From the NCBI RefSeq assembly GCF_002797355.1, contig NZ_KZ454939.1, positions 1,211,828 through 1,275,827 on the forward strand: 64,000 bases of DNA. The letters run 5' to 3'. The translations under genes and the position numbers were made by a program. Below the pieces are notes generated by a model. The model was given only the letters and a program-made list of their open reading frames with translations, was not told the DNA's origin and ran no database searches. Of this stretch, positions 55,464 through 64,000 are shown in pieces; the stretch's first letter is position 1, and each line of letters opens with the position of its first letter. Source of the DNA: Bacillus xiapuensis (lineage in GTDB: Bacteria; Bacillota; Bacilli; Bacillales; Domibacillaceae).

Positions 55464-57338
55464 TTATGCGCCTACTGCTTGAGTTTCATAGCGTTTTTCA
55501 ACAAAGACCGCATGCCACATCATAAAGATGAGAACGGTCCAAATTTTGCGGCTGTAATCCATCTTGCCGCTGCAATGATCTTCAAGCAATTGCAAAACAT
55601 ATTGTTTATTGATCAAGTGATCGGTGCCGCTTTCTTTAATCAGTTTGACTGCCCAATCATGCATTTCATCTTTCAGCCAGTGGCGGATCGGCACTGGGAA
55701 ACCCAGCTTTTTGCGGTTTAGCACATGGTCAGGCACGATGCCTTCAGCCGCTTTTCTTAAAATATACTTTGTTGTGCCATTCGCTGTTTTGTAGCGCGTC
55801 GGGATTTGTGAAGCGACTTCAAATACTTTTTTATCCAAAAACGGCACGCGCAACTCTAAAGAGTGAGCCATTGTCATTTTGTCTGCTTTTAATAGAATAT
55901 CACCGCGCATCCAAGTATGGATGTCAATGTATTGCATCCGGTCTACATCATCGTAGCCTTGTGTTTCATCATAGAAGCGCTTCGTAATTTTAGTGTATTC
56001 TAAACCGGATTGGTAATTAGGCAAAAGCAGCTTTTTATCGGTTTCTTCAAACATTTTTGCGTTGCCGATATAGCGTTCTTCCATCGGAGTGACCCCGCGT
56101 TCGATAAAGCTCTTGCCTCGCATTCCCTCTGGCATCACCTGAGCGACTTTTTTAAGGATGGATTTAAAGATGCCTGGAATATTGTTAAACACTTTTAACG
56201 ATTGCGGCTCGCGGTAAATATTATAGCCGCCAAACAGCTCGTCTGCACCTTCACCAGAGAGCACGACCGTCACATGCTTTCTTGCTTCTCTTGCTACGAA
56301 GTATAACGGCACGCAGGCTGGATCAGCAAGCGGATCGTCCATATGCCATAGAATTTTCGGGAGTTCTTTCATATACTCTTCCGGCGTGATCGTATAACTG
56401 ATATTTTCTACGCCAAGCTTATCCGCTGTTTCTTTGGCTACATCCACTTCGCTGTAGCCATTGCGTTCAAAGCCGACGGAAAAAGTTTTTATGTTCGGAT
56501 GATACATTTTGGCAATCGAGGCGATGATGGAAGAATCGATTCCTCCAGATAAGAAGGAACCAACGGGCACATCGCTGCGCATATGGATTTTCACTGAATC
56601 CAAGAGCGCGTCCTGCACCATTTTAATGTACTCATCTTCAGAACGTAAGATTGGATTGAATGAAGCTTTCCAGTAGGGTTTAATCTCCATTTTCTGTCCG
56701 ATTTTTTTAGTGAAATAGTGCCCAGGCTCCAGTTTAAAAATCTCCTTGTCCATCGTTTCCGGTTCAGGAACGTATTGGAAAGTAAAGTAGTTTTGCGCTG
56801 CTTCTTCGTTTAGCTCGCTGGATTGCATGGCGTGCAAAATGCTTTTCTTTTCAGAAGCAAAAAAGGTTCTCCCAGCTTCTTCTTTATAGAAAAACGGTTT
56901 AATGCCGAACGGGTCGCGGGCGCCAAACAATTCATTTTCTTTTTTGTCCCAAATCACGAAACCAAACATGCCGCGCAGCTTTTCAACCGCTTTTTCTTTG
57001 AGGCGGCTGTAAAGCGCAATGATGGTTTCTGTGTCGGAAGCGGTGCTGAATTCCACACCGTCTTTCTCTAATTCTTCGCGAAGCTCTAAATAGTTATAAA
57101 TTTCTCCGTTGAAAATAATCCAGTAGCGTTCATTTTCGAAAGACAGCGGCTGGCTTCCGCTTTCAATATCGATAATGCTTAGGCGTCTAAAGCCGAATTG
57201 CACATAACTGTCGGAATAATAGCCTTCATCATCGGGGCCGCGATGGTAAATCCTATCATTCATTTGTTTAAATTGCTGTTCAGTAAGTCTGTTAGACGCT
57301 GTTTTATCATCATACACACAACCAATAAAGCCGCACAT
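55464..57338 (-). CDS. asnB: Asparagine synthase (glutamine-hydrolysing)
   Basis: A 624-residue class II amidotransferase. The start at 57338 exposes MCGFIGCVYDD, whose Cys2 becomes the N-terminal nucleophile of the glutaminase domain; the open frame 20 codons longer would block this. HRGPDDEGYY and IIFNGEIYNYLELREEL belong to the same domain. The synthetase domain has the PP-loop SFLSGGIDSSIIASIAK, LSGEGADELFGGYNIYR and RKKLGFPVPIRHWL. It is closest in my recollection to B. subtilis AsnO (YisO), which acts in sporulation; which of the three Bacillus paralogues it is cannot be settled here. Confidence 0.94.
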   Translation of the reverse strand: MCGFIGCVYDDKTASNRLTEQQFKQMNDRIYHRGPDDEGYYSDSYVQFGFRRLSIIDIESGSQPLSFENERYWIIFNGEIYNYLELREELEKDGVEFSTASDTETIIALYSRLKEKAVEKLRGMFGFVIWDKKENELFGARDPFGIKPFFYKEEAGRTFFASEKKSILHAMQSSELNEEAAQNYFTFQYVPEPETMDKEIFKLEPGHYFTKKIGQKMEIKPYWKASFNPILRSEDEYIKMVQDALLDSVKIHMRSDVPVGSFLSGGIDSSIIASIAKMYHPNIKTFSVGFERNGYSEVDVAKETADKLGVENISYTITPEEYMKELPKILWHMDDPLADPACVPLYFVAREARKHVTVVLSGEGADELFGGYNIYREPQSLKVFNNIPGIFKSILKKVAQVMPEGMRGKSFIERGVTPMEERYIGNAKMFEETDKKLLLPNYQSGLEYTKITKRFYDETQGYDDVDRMQYIDIHTWMRGDILLKADKMTMAHSLELRVPFLDKKVFEVASQIPTRYKTANGTTKYILRKAAEGIVPDHVLNRKKLGFPVPIRHWLKDEMHDWAVKLIKESGTDHLINKQYVLQLLEDHCSGKMDYSRKIWTVLIFMMWHAVFVEKRYETQAVGA

Positions 57339-57544
57339 ATTTAATTTTTCACCCTTCTCTTTAATAATCATCATTTGCAAAGCTGGCTTCCAATCCAATA
57401 ATGGAAAGTATTGAGCCTTACTGCCTGAAGAAAACAGGACTTTTTTTCACTTGCTCATCATAACATAAAACGTGTCCAAATAAGAATTAAAAACTTACAA
57501 ACTCGCGAAAGATTTTCAGAGAGCTGTGCCGTACTGAATGAAAC

Positions 57545-57572
57545 GAAAAGCCCCTGCCGAAATGGAAGGGGA
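57545..57572 (-). terminator. probable terminator of lexA
   Basis: On the minus strand CCCCT (57571-57567) pairs with AGGGG (57555-57551), followed by CTTTTCGTTT. The stem is short. Confidence 0.5.
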
Positions 57573-57584
57573 GAAAAGGAAAGA

Positions 57585-58202
57585 TTAGTGAACGTGGCGG
57601 AAAACGCCGATCACTTTTCCCAGGATTGTCACGTTTTTTAATATGAGGGGCTCCATAGAGGAGTTCTCAGGCTGCAAACGGATATAATCGCTTTCCTTAA
57701 AGAAGCGTTTCACCGTGGCTTCATTTTCCTCTGTCATGGCGACGACGATCTCGCCGTTTTTTGCTGTTTGCTGCTGGCGAACGACGACGTAGTCACCATT
57801 CAGGATGCCGGCCTCAATCATGCTGTCACCCATGATTTCCAGCATGAATACCTGCTCATCAGCAGGAGCGAGGCTTTCGGGAAGAGGAAAGTATTCCTCC
57901 ACATTTTCAATGGCAGTAATAGGCAGGCCGGCTGTTACTTTACCGACTAAAGGAACGTTGACCACCTGCTGTCTCGGCACCGTTTCATCCGCTTCAAGGA
58001 TCTCAATGGCCCGCGGCTTCGTCGGGTCGCGGCGAATAAGCCCTTTGCTTTCTAAACGCGCAAGATGACCATGAACGGTCGAGCTTGATGCTAACCCGAC
58101 AGCTTCGCCGATCTCTCTTACGGAAGGGGGATAGCCCTTTGCTTTAACCTCACATTTAATAAAGTCCAATATATCTTGTTGCCTCTTTGAAATTTTTGTC
58201 AT
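57585..58202 (-). CDS. lexA: SOS repressor LexA
   Basis: A 205-residue repressor-protease. N-terminal winged helix ([21 protein letters not shown], then [16 protein letters not shown]), a self-cleavage site Ala91-Gly92 in KVTAGLPI, and the catalytic pair Ser127 (GDSM) and Lys165 (ATVKRF). It represses recA, yneA and itself. Start 58202 is used, with AGAGGTG upstream; the longer frame lacks a site. It is divergent from yneA, and three LexA boxes lie between them. Confidence 0.98.
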   Translation of the reverse strand: MTKISKRQQDILDFIKCEVKAKGYPPSVREIGEAVGLASSSTVHGHLARLESKGLIRRDPTKPRAIEILEADETVPRQQVVNVPLVGKVTAGLPITAIENVEEYFPLPESLAPADEQVFMLEIMGDSMIEAGILNGDYVVVRQQQTAKNGEIVVAMTEENEATVKRFFKESDYIRLQPENSSMEPLILKNVTILGKVIGVFRHVH

Positions 58203-58234
58203 TATCGCACCTCTTCGCTTCATATCTTTTCTAT

Positions 58235-58263
58235 ATTATAACATGCGCATTTTCCAGGTACAA
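58235..58263 (-). promoter_or_regulatory. sigma-A promoter of lexA
   Basis: On the minus strand TTGTAC (58263-58258), 17 bp, TATAAT (58240-58235), with a TG one base before the -10. Confidence 0.8.
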
Positions 58264-58272
58264 ACATAAGTT

Positions 58273-58286
58273 CGAACAAACGCTTG
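58273..58286. promoter_or_regulatory. LexA box 1 (lexA-yneA)
   Basis: CGAAC-AAAC-GCTTG, consensus left half and degenerate right half. It overlaps the yneA -35 and lies close to the lexA promoter. Confidence 0.7.
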
Positions 58287-58312
58287 ACACAAACAAATGT
58301 TCTGATTACAAT
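58284..58312 (+). promoter_or_regulatory. sigma-A promoter of the yneA operon
   Basis: TTGACA (58284-58289), 17 bp, TACAAT (58307-58312). Confidence 0.85.
58290..58303. promoter_or_regulatory. LexA box 2 (within the yneA promoter)
   Basis: CAAAC-AAAT-GTTCT, two mismatches from CGAAC-N4-GTTCG. It fills the yneA promoter spacer. Confidence 0.65.
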
Positions 58313-58325
58313 AAAAGAAAATATG

Positions 58326-58339
58326 CGAACAAATATTCG
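58326..58339. promoter_or_regulatory. LexA box 3 (downstream of the yneA promoter)
   Basis: CGAAC-AAAT-ATTCG, one mismatch from consensus, between the -10 and the yneA start. Confidence 0.78.
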
Positions 58340-58356
58340 GCAAAGGGGCTGTTCTT

Positions 58357-58677
58357 ATGCATGCTTTATTAAAAGAATATTCTTTTGTATTATTGTTTAC
58401 GGCGGTTGCGTTCATAGCGGGTGTTGTTTTGATCCTTAGCCTAAGCGCAGAAAAAGGGCCATTTCAAGAAATTGTTGTTCAAGAAGGAGATTCACTATGG
58501 AGCATTGCTGATCAATATGAACAAACCAACGGAATGAATAAAGAAGAGTTCATCATGTGGGTGCAAAAGGAGAATCAGCTGCTCTCAGCCAGAATTCAGC
58601 CTGGGGATGTGCTGGTTATACCTGTGAACTCGGCTCATTCATCCGGCGATCAGCAAGTGGTATTGAAAGAGGAGTAA
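58357..58677 (+). CDS. yneA: SOS cell-division suppressor YneA
   Basis: A 106-residue protein with an N-terminal membrane anchor (VLLFTAVAFIAGVVLILSL) and an extracellular LysM domain (VVQEGDSLWSIADQYE... IQPGDVLVIPV). In B. subtilis YneA delays division after DNA damage. AAAGGGG precedes ATG 58357. Its promoter is covered by LexA boxes, and it is co-transcribed with yneB and probably ynzC. Confidence 0.95.
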   Translation: MHALLKEYSFVLLFTAVAFIAGVVLILSLSAEKGPFQEIVVQEGDSLWSIADQYEQTNGMNKEEFIMWVQKENQLLSARIQPGDVLVIPVNSAHSSGDQQVVLKEE

Positions 58678-58680
58678 TAA

Positions 58681-59343
<663 letters not shown>

Positions 59344-59414
59344 ATTTTTCCCTTGTCCGGTGTATGTATTTTTAAGATAATAGGAACGAATGCACATAAA
59401 AGGAGACACTGCTT

Positions 59415-59648
59415 ATGCTTTCAAAAGAAAAAATCGCCCGCATTAATGAACTATCGAAAAAATCAAAATCTGCGGGTTTAACAGAACAAGAAAGACAAGA
59501 GCAGACGGCTTTGCGTCAGGAATATTTACAGGCGTTTCGCTCTTCAATGAAGAAAACGGTAGAAAAGGTGCGCATTTTTGATGCGAATGGGGATGAAGTG
59601 ACACCCAAGAAGCTTAAAGAAGTACAAAAAAGAAATAATATGCATTAA
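59415..59648 (+). CDS. ynzC: DUF896 family protein YnzC
   Basis: A 77-residue helical protein of the DUF896 (UPF0291) family: LSKEKIARINELSKKSKSAGL, EQERQEQTALRQEYLQAFRS, then VRIFDANGDEVTPKKLKEVQ. Two N-terminal helices form a hairpin in the solved family structure. Third gene of the LexA-controlled yne operon in B. subtilis; function unknown. A good AAAAGGAG site precedes it. Confidence 0.93.
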   Translation: MLSKEKIARINELSKKSKSAGLTEQERQEQTALRQEYLQAFRSSMKKTVEKVRIFDANGDEVTPKKLKEVQKRNNMH

Positions 59649-59674
59649 AAAGCCGGGCTGCTCCGGCTTTTTTT
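59648..59674 (+). terminator. intrinsic terminator of yneA-yneB-ynzC
   Basis: AAAGCCGG (59649-59656 region) pairs with CCGGCTTT (59663-59670), followed by T's. Confidence 0.85.
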
Positions 59675-59778
59675 AAGCTTGGTCGCTGTACAAATCAGGA
59701 GGAAGCGGATGATGAAATCTTCCGGGCAGCGCTTATCTTCAGCTGTGTACTTGATAATCTTATATAATGAAAAAATTT

Positions 59779-59808
59779 TTCGAAAAATAGACGTGTTTCT
59801 TGTATAAT
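59779..59808 (+). promoter_or_regulatory. candidate promoter of tkt
   Basis: A perfect TATAAT (59803-59808) with only a weak -35 (TTCGAA, 59779-59784, 18 bp). The perfect palindrome TTTTTCGAAAAA (59776-59787) overlaps it. Confidence 0.4.
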
Positions 59809-59866
59809 GCAACCAAGACCTATAATATTAAGGTTGACTACACTCGTTATAGAAAGGATGTTTACG

Positions 59867-61873
59867 ATGTTTGATAAAGTCGATCAACTAGCTGTCAATA
59901 CGATCCGCACATTATCGATCGATGCGATTGAAAAGGCAAAATCGGGACACCCAGGCTTGCCAATGGGCGCTGCGCCGATGGCTTATACATTGTGGAGCCG
60001 CTTTATGAACCACAACCCTAAGAATTCCAAATGGTTTAACCGTGATCGCTTTGTTCTTTCAGCTGGACACGGATCAATGCTTTTATACAGCTTGCTTCAC
60101 CTGTCGGGCTATGATCTTTCAATGGAGGAAATCAAAAATTTCCGTCAGTGGGGAAGTAAAACGCCCGGGCATCCTGAGTATGGACATACAGATGGAGTAG
60201 AAGCCACCACTGGTCCGCTTGGTCAAGGAATTGCCATGGCAGTTGGGATGGCAATGGCTGAACGCCATTTAGCATCCGTCTACAATAAGGATGATATCGA
60301 TGTCATCGATCATTATACATACGCATTATGCGGTGATGGGGATTTAATGGAAGGGGTAGCATCTGAAGCAGCTTCTCTTGCTGGACATCTTCAATTAGGC
60401 CGGCTGATTGTCTTATATGATTCAAATGATATCTCTTTGGATGGCGATTTGGATAAATCGTTTTCAGAAAGCGTAAAAGACCGCTTCCAAGCATACGGCT
60501 GGCAGTACATTCGCGTGGAAGACGGCAACAATATGGAAGAAATTGCGAAAGCAATTGAAGCAGCACAGCAAGATGACCGCCGCCCGGCATTGATCGAAGT
60601 CAAAACGATCATTGGCTACGGAAGTCCGAATAAATCCGGAAAATCTGACGTTCACGGAGCGCCGCTAGGCGAAGAGGAAATGAAATTGACAAAAGAGTAC
60701 TACAAGTGGACATTTGAAGAAGACTTCCATGTACCGCAAGAAGTATACAATCGCTTTGAGGAAACGATTATCCGGGCAGGGAAAGAAAAAGAAGAAGCCT
60801 GGAATCAATTGCTTTCAGACTACAAAAAGCGATACCCAGAGCTTGCTGTACAGCTGGAAAAGGCGATAAACCATGAATTGCCAGATGGCTGGGAGAAGGA
60901 CATTCCTGTTTACAAAGAAGGCCAAAGTCTGGCAAGCCGAGCTTCTTCAAGTGAAGTATTAAATGCCATTGCCAATCATTTACCGACTTTGATCGGCGGA
61001 TCGGCGGATCTTGCCGGCTCCAATAAAACCATGATTAAAAAATCCGGCGATTATTTCCCTGCTTCTTATGAGGGCCGCAACATTTGGTTCGGTGTTCGGG
61101 AGTTTGCCATGGGCGCTGCGATGAACGGCATGGCTCTTCATGGAGGATTGCAAGTATTTGGCGGAACGTTCTTTGTTTTCTCGGATTATTTGCGCCCGGC
61201 AATTCGATTAGCTGCGTTAATGGGGCTGCCTGTCACTTATGTCTTCACTCACGACAGTATTGCAGTAGGAGAAGACGGTCCAACTCATGAGCCGGTTGAA
61301 CAGCTGTCCTCTCTGCGCTCCATCCCGAATTTGCAAGTTGTTCGTCCTGCTGACGGCAACGAGACTGCAGCAGCTTGGAAACTGGCGGTAACCTCTAAAT
61401 CCACACCGACTGTTTTAGTTCTGACTCGTCAAAACTTACCGACGATTAAAGGAACGGATCAATTAGCGGAAGAAGGAGTCGCCAAAGGTGCTTATGTCAT
61501 TTCACCTGCGGAAAAAGAGACGGCGGATCTTCTTCTCTTGGCTACTGGTTCAGAGGTAAATTTAGCAATTGAAGCGCAAAAAGTATTGCTTCAAGAGGGC
61601 ATTCACGCATCAGTCGTCAGTATGCCTTCCTGGGAGCTGTTTGAAAAGCAAAGTAAAGAATACAAACACTCCGTCCTTCCGAAGGAAGTGAAGAAACGCT
61701 TCGCGATTGAAATGGGATCACCGCTGGGATGGGAACGCTATACTGGCGATGAAGGCGATATCCTGGCAATTGATCAGTTTGGCGCTTCGGCTCCGGGAGA
61801 ACTCGTAATGAAAGAATATGGATTTACGGTGGAAAATGTGGTTTCCCGCGCAAAAGCACTTTTAGATAATTAA
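59867..61873 (+). CDS. tkt: Transketolase
   Basis: A 668-residue thiamine-diphosphate enzyme of the pentose phosphate pathway. The transketolase signature ([20 protein letters not shown], then [18 protein letters not shown]), cofactor motif [20 protein letters not shown] with [10 protein letters not shown], and the second signature [20 protein letters not shown] are all present. AGAAAGGA precedes ATG 59867; the open frame to 59807 crosses the promoter region and is rejected. Isolated by terminators on both sides. Confidence 0.98.
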   Translation: MFDKVDQLAVNTIRTLSIDAIEKAKSGHPGLPMGAAPMAYTLWSRFMNHNPKNSKWFNRDRFVLSAGHGSMLLYSLLHLSGYDLSMEEIKNFRQWGSKTPGHPEYGHTDGVEATTGPLGQGIAMAVGMAMAERHLASVYNKDDIDVIDHYTYALCGDGDLMEGVASEAASLAGHLQLGRLIVLYDSNDISLDGDLDKSFSESVKDRFQAYGWQYIRVEDGNNMEEIAKAIEAAQQDDRRPALIEVKTIIGYGSPNKSGKSDVHGAPLGEEEMKLTKEYYKWTFEEDFHVPQEVYNRFEETIIRAGKEKEEAWNQLLSDYKKRYPELAVQLEKAINHELPDGWEKDIPVYKEGQSLASRASSSEVLNAIANHLPTLIGGSADLAGSNKTMIKKSGDYFPASYEGRNIWFGVREFAMGAAMNGMALHGGLQVFGGTFFVFSDYLRPAIRLAALMGLPVTYVFTHDSIAVGEDGPTHEPVEQLSSLRSIPNLQVVRPADGNETAAAWKLAVTSKSTPTVLVLTRQNLPTIKGTDQLAEEGVAKGAYVISPAEKETADLLLLATGSEVNLAIEAQKVLLQEGIHASVVSMPSWELFEKQSKEYKHSVLPKEVKKRFAIEMGSPLGWERYTGDEGDILAIDQFGASAPGELVMKEYGFTVENVVSRAKALLDN

Positions 61874-61874
61874 T

Positions 61875-61920
61875 GAAAAGCCGGTCAGCTTATGGAGATG
61901 AAAAGCTGACCGGCTTTTCT
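61875..61920 (+). terminator. intrinsic terminator of tkt
   Basis: GAAAAGCCGGTCAGCTT (61875-61891) pairs perfectly with AAGCTGACCGGCTTTTC (61903-61919). Confidence 0.9.
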
Positions 61921-61937
61921 ATGAAGACAAAACGGTA

Positions 61938-62003
61938 ATCGACAAAACTAGTGGGGATTTTTTTCAAGCTTCAACAAGCTCAGCCTGATTGTTTGACTAT
62001 AAT
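61938..62003 (+). promoter_or_regulatory. candidate Spo0A-activated promoter of sirA
   Basis: Two Spo0A-box-like sites, ATCGACAA (61938-61945) and TTCAACAA (61970-61977), each differ from TTCGACAA at one position and lie 32 bp apart. The second overlaps the -35 region of a perfect TATAAT (61998-62003) that has no usable -35 hexamer. This is the arrangement expected of Spo0A-activated sigma-A promoters. Confidence 0.55.
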
Positions 62004-62033
62004 AAGGAAAAGGACAAGCAGGAGGTAAATAGG

Positions 62034-62480
62034 ATGAGAACTTATCAAATTTACTGGATTGGCGAGGAATTTGCTCACTATTTTTACGGCAGAGAAAGAA
62101 ATTTTTTTCAGCTGTTTTTTGAAAGCTCCTGCTCTGGGACTGACAAACAACAGATTATCGAGAAGCAAGTGCAATATATTACGAACAAGTTTGCTCCATC
62201 CAAAGTAAAGCAGCTGCTGACGGAAGCTCTAGGAGAAAGACACGGGTTTTCCATAGAAAAGGGCGGCTATTACCGAATTGAGCTTCCGAACGAAAAAGGG
62301 GGAGCGGAATTATTTGCGGAGTCAGAGTGTCTTTATTTAAAAGCGACAGGAAGTTACGAATCAGAAACGATCTTTTTTCACGCTCTCAAAAAAATGAACG
62401 CTTGTCTGTTTGCGGTTGATTTCGAAAGGAATAATTACGGATGGCTCCAGCCGATCAAGAAAGAAATCCTCTTTAAATGA
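62034..62480 (+). CDS. sirA: Sporulation inhibitor of replication SirA (YneE)
   Basis: A 148-residue protein that matches SirA in order of motifs: GEEFAHYFYGRERNFFQLF at the N-terminus, DKQQIIEKQVQYIT, and GSYESETIFFHALKKM...FAVDFERNNYGWLQPIKKE at the end. SirA binds domain I of DnaA and stops new rounds of replication when sporulation begins. AGGAGG precedes ATG 62034. The position between tkt and yneF is the same as in B. subtilis. Confidence 0.92.
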   Translation: MRTYQIYWIGEEFAHYFYGRERNFFQLFFESSCSGTDKQQIIEKQVQYITNKFAPSKVKQLLTEALGERHGFSIEKGGYYRIELPNEKGGAELFAESECLYLKATGSYESETIFFHALKKMNACLFAVDFERNNYGWLQPIKKEILFK

Positions 62481-62560
62481 AAAAAATTTCTCTTTCATAT
62501 TGTATAATGTCTTTTGGTTTAGTAAACTTTGAGTAGACAACATGAAGGAGGAAGTATTAT

Positions 62561-62776
62561 ATGTGGAATGTGATCTTTGTGATTCTGGCTTTGATCGCTG
62601 GAATTGCAATTGGGTTTTTCATTGCCCGCAAATATATGATGGGTTACTTAAAAAAGAATCCGCCTATTAATGAACAAATGTTACGGATGATGATGATGCA
62701 GATGGGACAAAAACCATCCCAAAAGAAAATAAATCAAATGATGGCGCAAATGAATAAGCAATTTGATAAAAAATAA
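62561..62776 (+). CDS. yneF: UPF0154 membrane protein YneF
   Basis: A 71-residue protein with one N-terminal transmembrane helix ([19 protein letters not shown]) and a basic, methionine-rich cytoplasmic tail ([19 protein letters not shown]). It belongs to the UPF0154 family, widespread in Firmicutes and of unknown function. AAGGAGG precedes the ATG. Confidence 0.94.
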   Translation: MWNVIFVILALIAGIAIGFFIARKYMMGYLKKNPPINEQMLRMMMMQMGQKPSQKKINQMMAQMNKQFDKK

Positions 62777-62923
62777 CGGCTACATAGGTTGCTCAGGGAA
62801 GACCAATAAAGGTGACTTGCCAGTAAGTAGCACTTCATGAGCATGAATAGATACATGGCTTAGCCAGCAGCTCTGAAACCACTTTTTGAGTTGGAACCCA
62901 TTCCAATAGAAAGGTGGTTTTTG
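62777..62923 (+). other. untranslated stretch ending in a terminator; possible small RNA or long 3' UTR
   Basis: About 100 nt without an ORF separate yneF from a clear terminator. It contains short inverted repeats (for example TTCATGAGCATGAA). No promoter of its own was recognised and no known RNA family was identified. Confidence 0.3.
62876..62923 (+). terminator. intrinsic terminator downstream of yneF
   Basis: AAACCACTTT (62876-62885) pairs with AAAGGTGGTTT (62910-62920) with one bulge; an inner TTGG/CCAA extends it, and T's follow. Confidence 0.75.
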
Positions 62924-63008
62924 TGCTATCAGTCAATGATTGAATCTTGCTTTTAGCCGCGATGAAAAAAAGACTGAACAGCGAGCCGGACAGTATAGGA
63001 GCCTAGCT

Positions 63009-63197
63009 TTATTTAGATGTCCTGCTGGGAGAGGAATAGAAAGGTTGAATGTACTTTCGGTTATATTCATTTAGCAGCGTATCAAGCTCTTGGCTATAAC
63101 GGACAGCCAGTTGTGAATTCAGCCCATTGATGGCGACAACTTTGAATAATTCCGTTCGCTTCTTTTCAATGTCATGTAACATTTTATTTTTGCCCAC
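63009..63197 (-). CDS. ynzD: Spo0E-family aspartyl-phosphate phosphatase (YnzD-like)
   Basis: A 62-residue two-helix protein with the family motif YSQELDTLLNEYNR (SQELD). Members dephosphorylate Spo0A-P and hold back sporulation. In B. subtilis ynzD lies at this position between yneF and ccdA. Start: GTG 63197 with AAAGGA 9 nt before it on the minus strand; an internal ATG five codons in is the alternative. Confidence 0.88.
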   Translation of the reverse strand: MGKNKMLHDIEKKRTELFKVVAINGLNSQLAVRYSQELDTLLNEYNRKYIQPFYSSPSRTSK

Positions 63198-63407
63198 AGC
63201 CGCATATCCTTTCTTTATTGTAACAAAAATTGAACGATCGCCATTCTCTTATATTTCAATTAGTATACCCAATCTCTTACTTTTTTTCAAAAAAGATGAC
63301 TTAAGATGATTGAAAAATCCGACAAAGAAAGCGCCGTCGGTTGTAATTATTCATAAAAACGACACAAAACGGTTAAAAATTCTTATTTCGCTAATGCCGT
63401 GAAACTT

Positions 63408-63416
63408 TGTTACAAT
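63408..63416 (+). promoter_or_regulatory. extended -10 promoter of ccdA
   Basis: TG-T-TACAAT (63408-63416), 24 bp before ccdA; no clear -35. Confidence 0.5.
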
Positions 63417-63440
63417 AGCAAAGGAAAGGAAGGGATATGA

Positions 63441-64000
63441 ATGGATGACATCAATATATTCTTAGCGTTCGGAGCGGGATTTCTTAGCTTTATCTCACCT
63501 TGCTGTTTACCGCTGTATCCGGCATTTTTATCATACATAACGGGAATGAGTGTCAATGAATTAAAACAAGAAAACGCGATGCTAAAAAGGAGAAGCATGC
63601 TTCATACGCTTTTCTTTTTGCTCGGGTTTTCCATTATTTTTATCGCCCTCGGATTTACAAGTTCGTTTGTCGGGGAATTTCTGAAACAATATCAGGATTT
63701 AATCCGGCAATTAGGGGCTATTTTTATCGTCTTCTTTGGCTTGGTGATCACTGGCATTCTTCAGCCGGAATTTATGATGAAGGACCGCCGTATAGAGTTT
63801 AAGCATCGTCCCAGCGGTTATTTCGGCTCGGTATTAATCGGACTGGCATTTGCTGCAGGGTGGACGCCTTGTACAGGGCCGATATTGATGGCCGTCATTT
63901 CTTTGGCAGGGTTAAATCCAGGTTCGGGGCTCTTGTACATGCTGGCTTACACGCTGGGGTTTGCAATTCCGTTCTTTGTGCTGTCCTTCTTCCTTAGCCG
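63441..64000 (+). CDS. ccdA: Cytochrome c biogenesis protein CcdA (3' truncated by window)
   Basis: The frame runs open from ATG 63441 (AAGGAAGGGA upstream) to the window end, 186 codons. It encodes a multi-helix DsbD-like thiol-redox membrane protein, with the two family cysteine sites [16 protein letters not shown] near the N-terminus and [16 protein letters not shown] in the second half. CcdA passes reducing power across the membrane for cytochrome c maturation and endospore cortex formation. It follows the Spo0E-like gene, as in B. subtilis. Confidence 0.96.
   Translation, partial: MDDINIFLAFGAGFLSFISPCCLPLYPAFLSYITGMSVNELKQENAMLKRRSMLHTLFFLLGFSIIFIALGFTSSFVGEFLKQYQDLIRQLGAIFIVFFGLVITGILQPEFMMKDRRIEFKHRPSGYFGSVLIGLAFAAGWTPCTGPILMAVISLAGLNPGSGLLYMLAYTLGFAIPFFVLSFFLS

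Overview
The window is chromosomal core DNA of a spore-forming member of the Bacillaceae. The evidence is a gene order matching the Bacillus subtilis/Bacillus cereus backbone (spoIIIE-ymfC-ymfF-ymfH-ymfI-ymfJ-ymfK-rodZ-pgsA-cinA-recA-rny-ymdB-spoVS, then miaB-ricA-cotE-mutS-mutL, then miaA-hfq-spoVK, hflX-ynbB-glnR-glnA, and lexA-yneA-yneB-ynzC-tkt-sirA-yneF-ynzD-ccdA), AGGAGG-type ribosome binding sites with frequent GTG/TTG starts, and LexA, GlnR, CcpA, GlpP and S-box signals of Bacillus type. Species cannot be named from sequence alone. No tRNA, rRNA, CRISPR, prophage or insertion sequence was found, and most of the window is well-ordered housekeeping DNA.

Layout. 0-5.3 kb: end of spoIIIE, a GntR regulator, and three genes tied to EF-P modification (ymfF, ymfH, ymfI). 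5.4-9.4 kb: ymfJ, ymfK, rodZ, pgsA, cinA. 9.5-11.1 kb: a SAM-I riboswitch and metY. 11.2-15.5 kb: recA with a LexA box, then rny, ymdB, spoVS. 15.6-19.3 kb: a dipeptidase and a two-subunit 2-oxoacid:ferredoxin oxidoreductase behind an array of TTAGT half-sites. 19.4-27.4 kb: miaB, ricA, cotE, mutS, mutL, and a DUF218 lipoprotein. 27.4-29.3 kb: a BmrA-like ABC exporter on the minus strand, behind a short overlapping leader ORF. 29.4-35.8 kb: the glycerol regulon glpP, glpF, glpK, glpD with two attenuator-type leaders and a cre site, interrupted by a minus-strand PPK2 gene. 35.9-39.7 kb: miaA, hfq, an AlsT-type symporter, spoVK. 39.8-49.6 kb: a nine-gene acyl-CoA/leucine catabolic operon (yngJ-I-H-HB-G-F-E plus scoA-scoB) headed by a TetR gene and a good CodY box. 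49.6-55.1 kb: a UPF0126/TRIC protein, hflX, ynbB, glnR, glnA. 55.4-58.2 kb: asnB and lexA on the minus strand. 58.2-64 kb: the SOS operon yneA-yneB-ynzC, tkt, sirA, yneF, a Spo0E-like gene and the start of ccdA.

Common themes: the EF-P modification genes occur at two places (ymfF/H/I and ynbB). SOS control is seen at recA and at lexA/yneA. Nitrogen and branched-chain amino acid control is seen at glnRA (GlnR box) and the leucine operon (CodY box). Sporulation genes are spread throughout (spoIIIE, ricA, cotE, spoVS, spoVK, sirA, spo0E-like).

I did not find a clearly undescribed biological system. The best leads are regulatory or small: the leader ORF of the ABC exporter, the TTAGT array ahead of the ferredoxin oxidoreductase, the CodY box on the leucine operon, paired Spo0A-like boxes before sirA, a possible structured RNA after yneF, and a hairpin element occurring twice.
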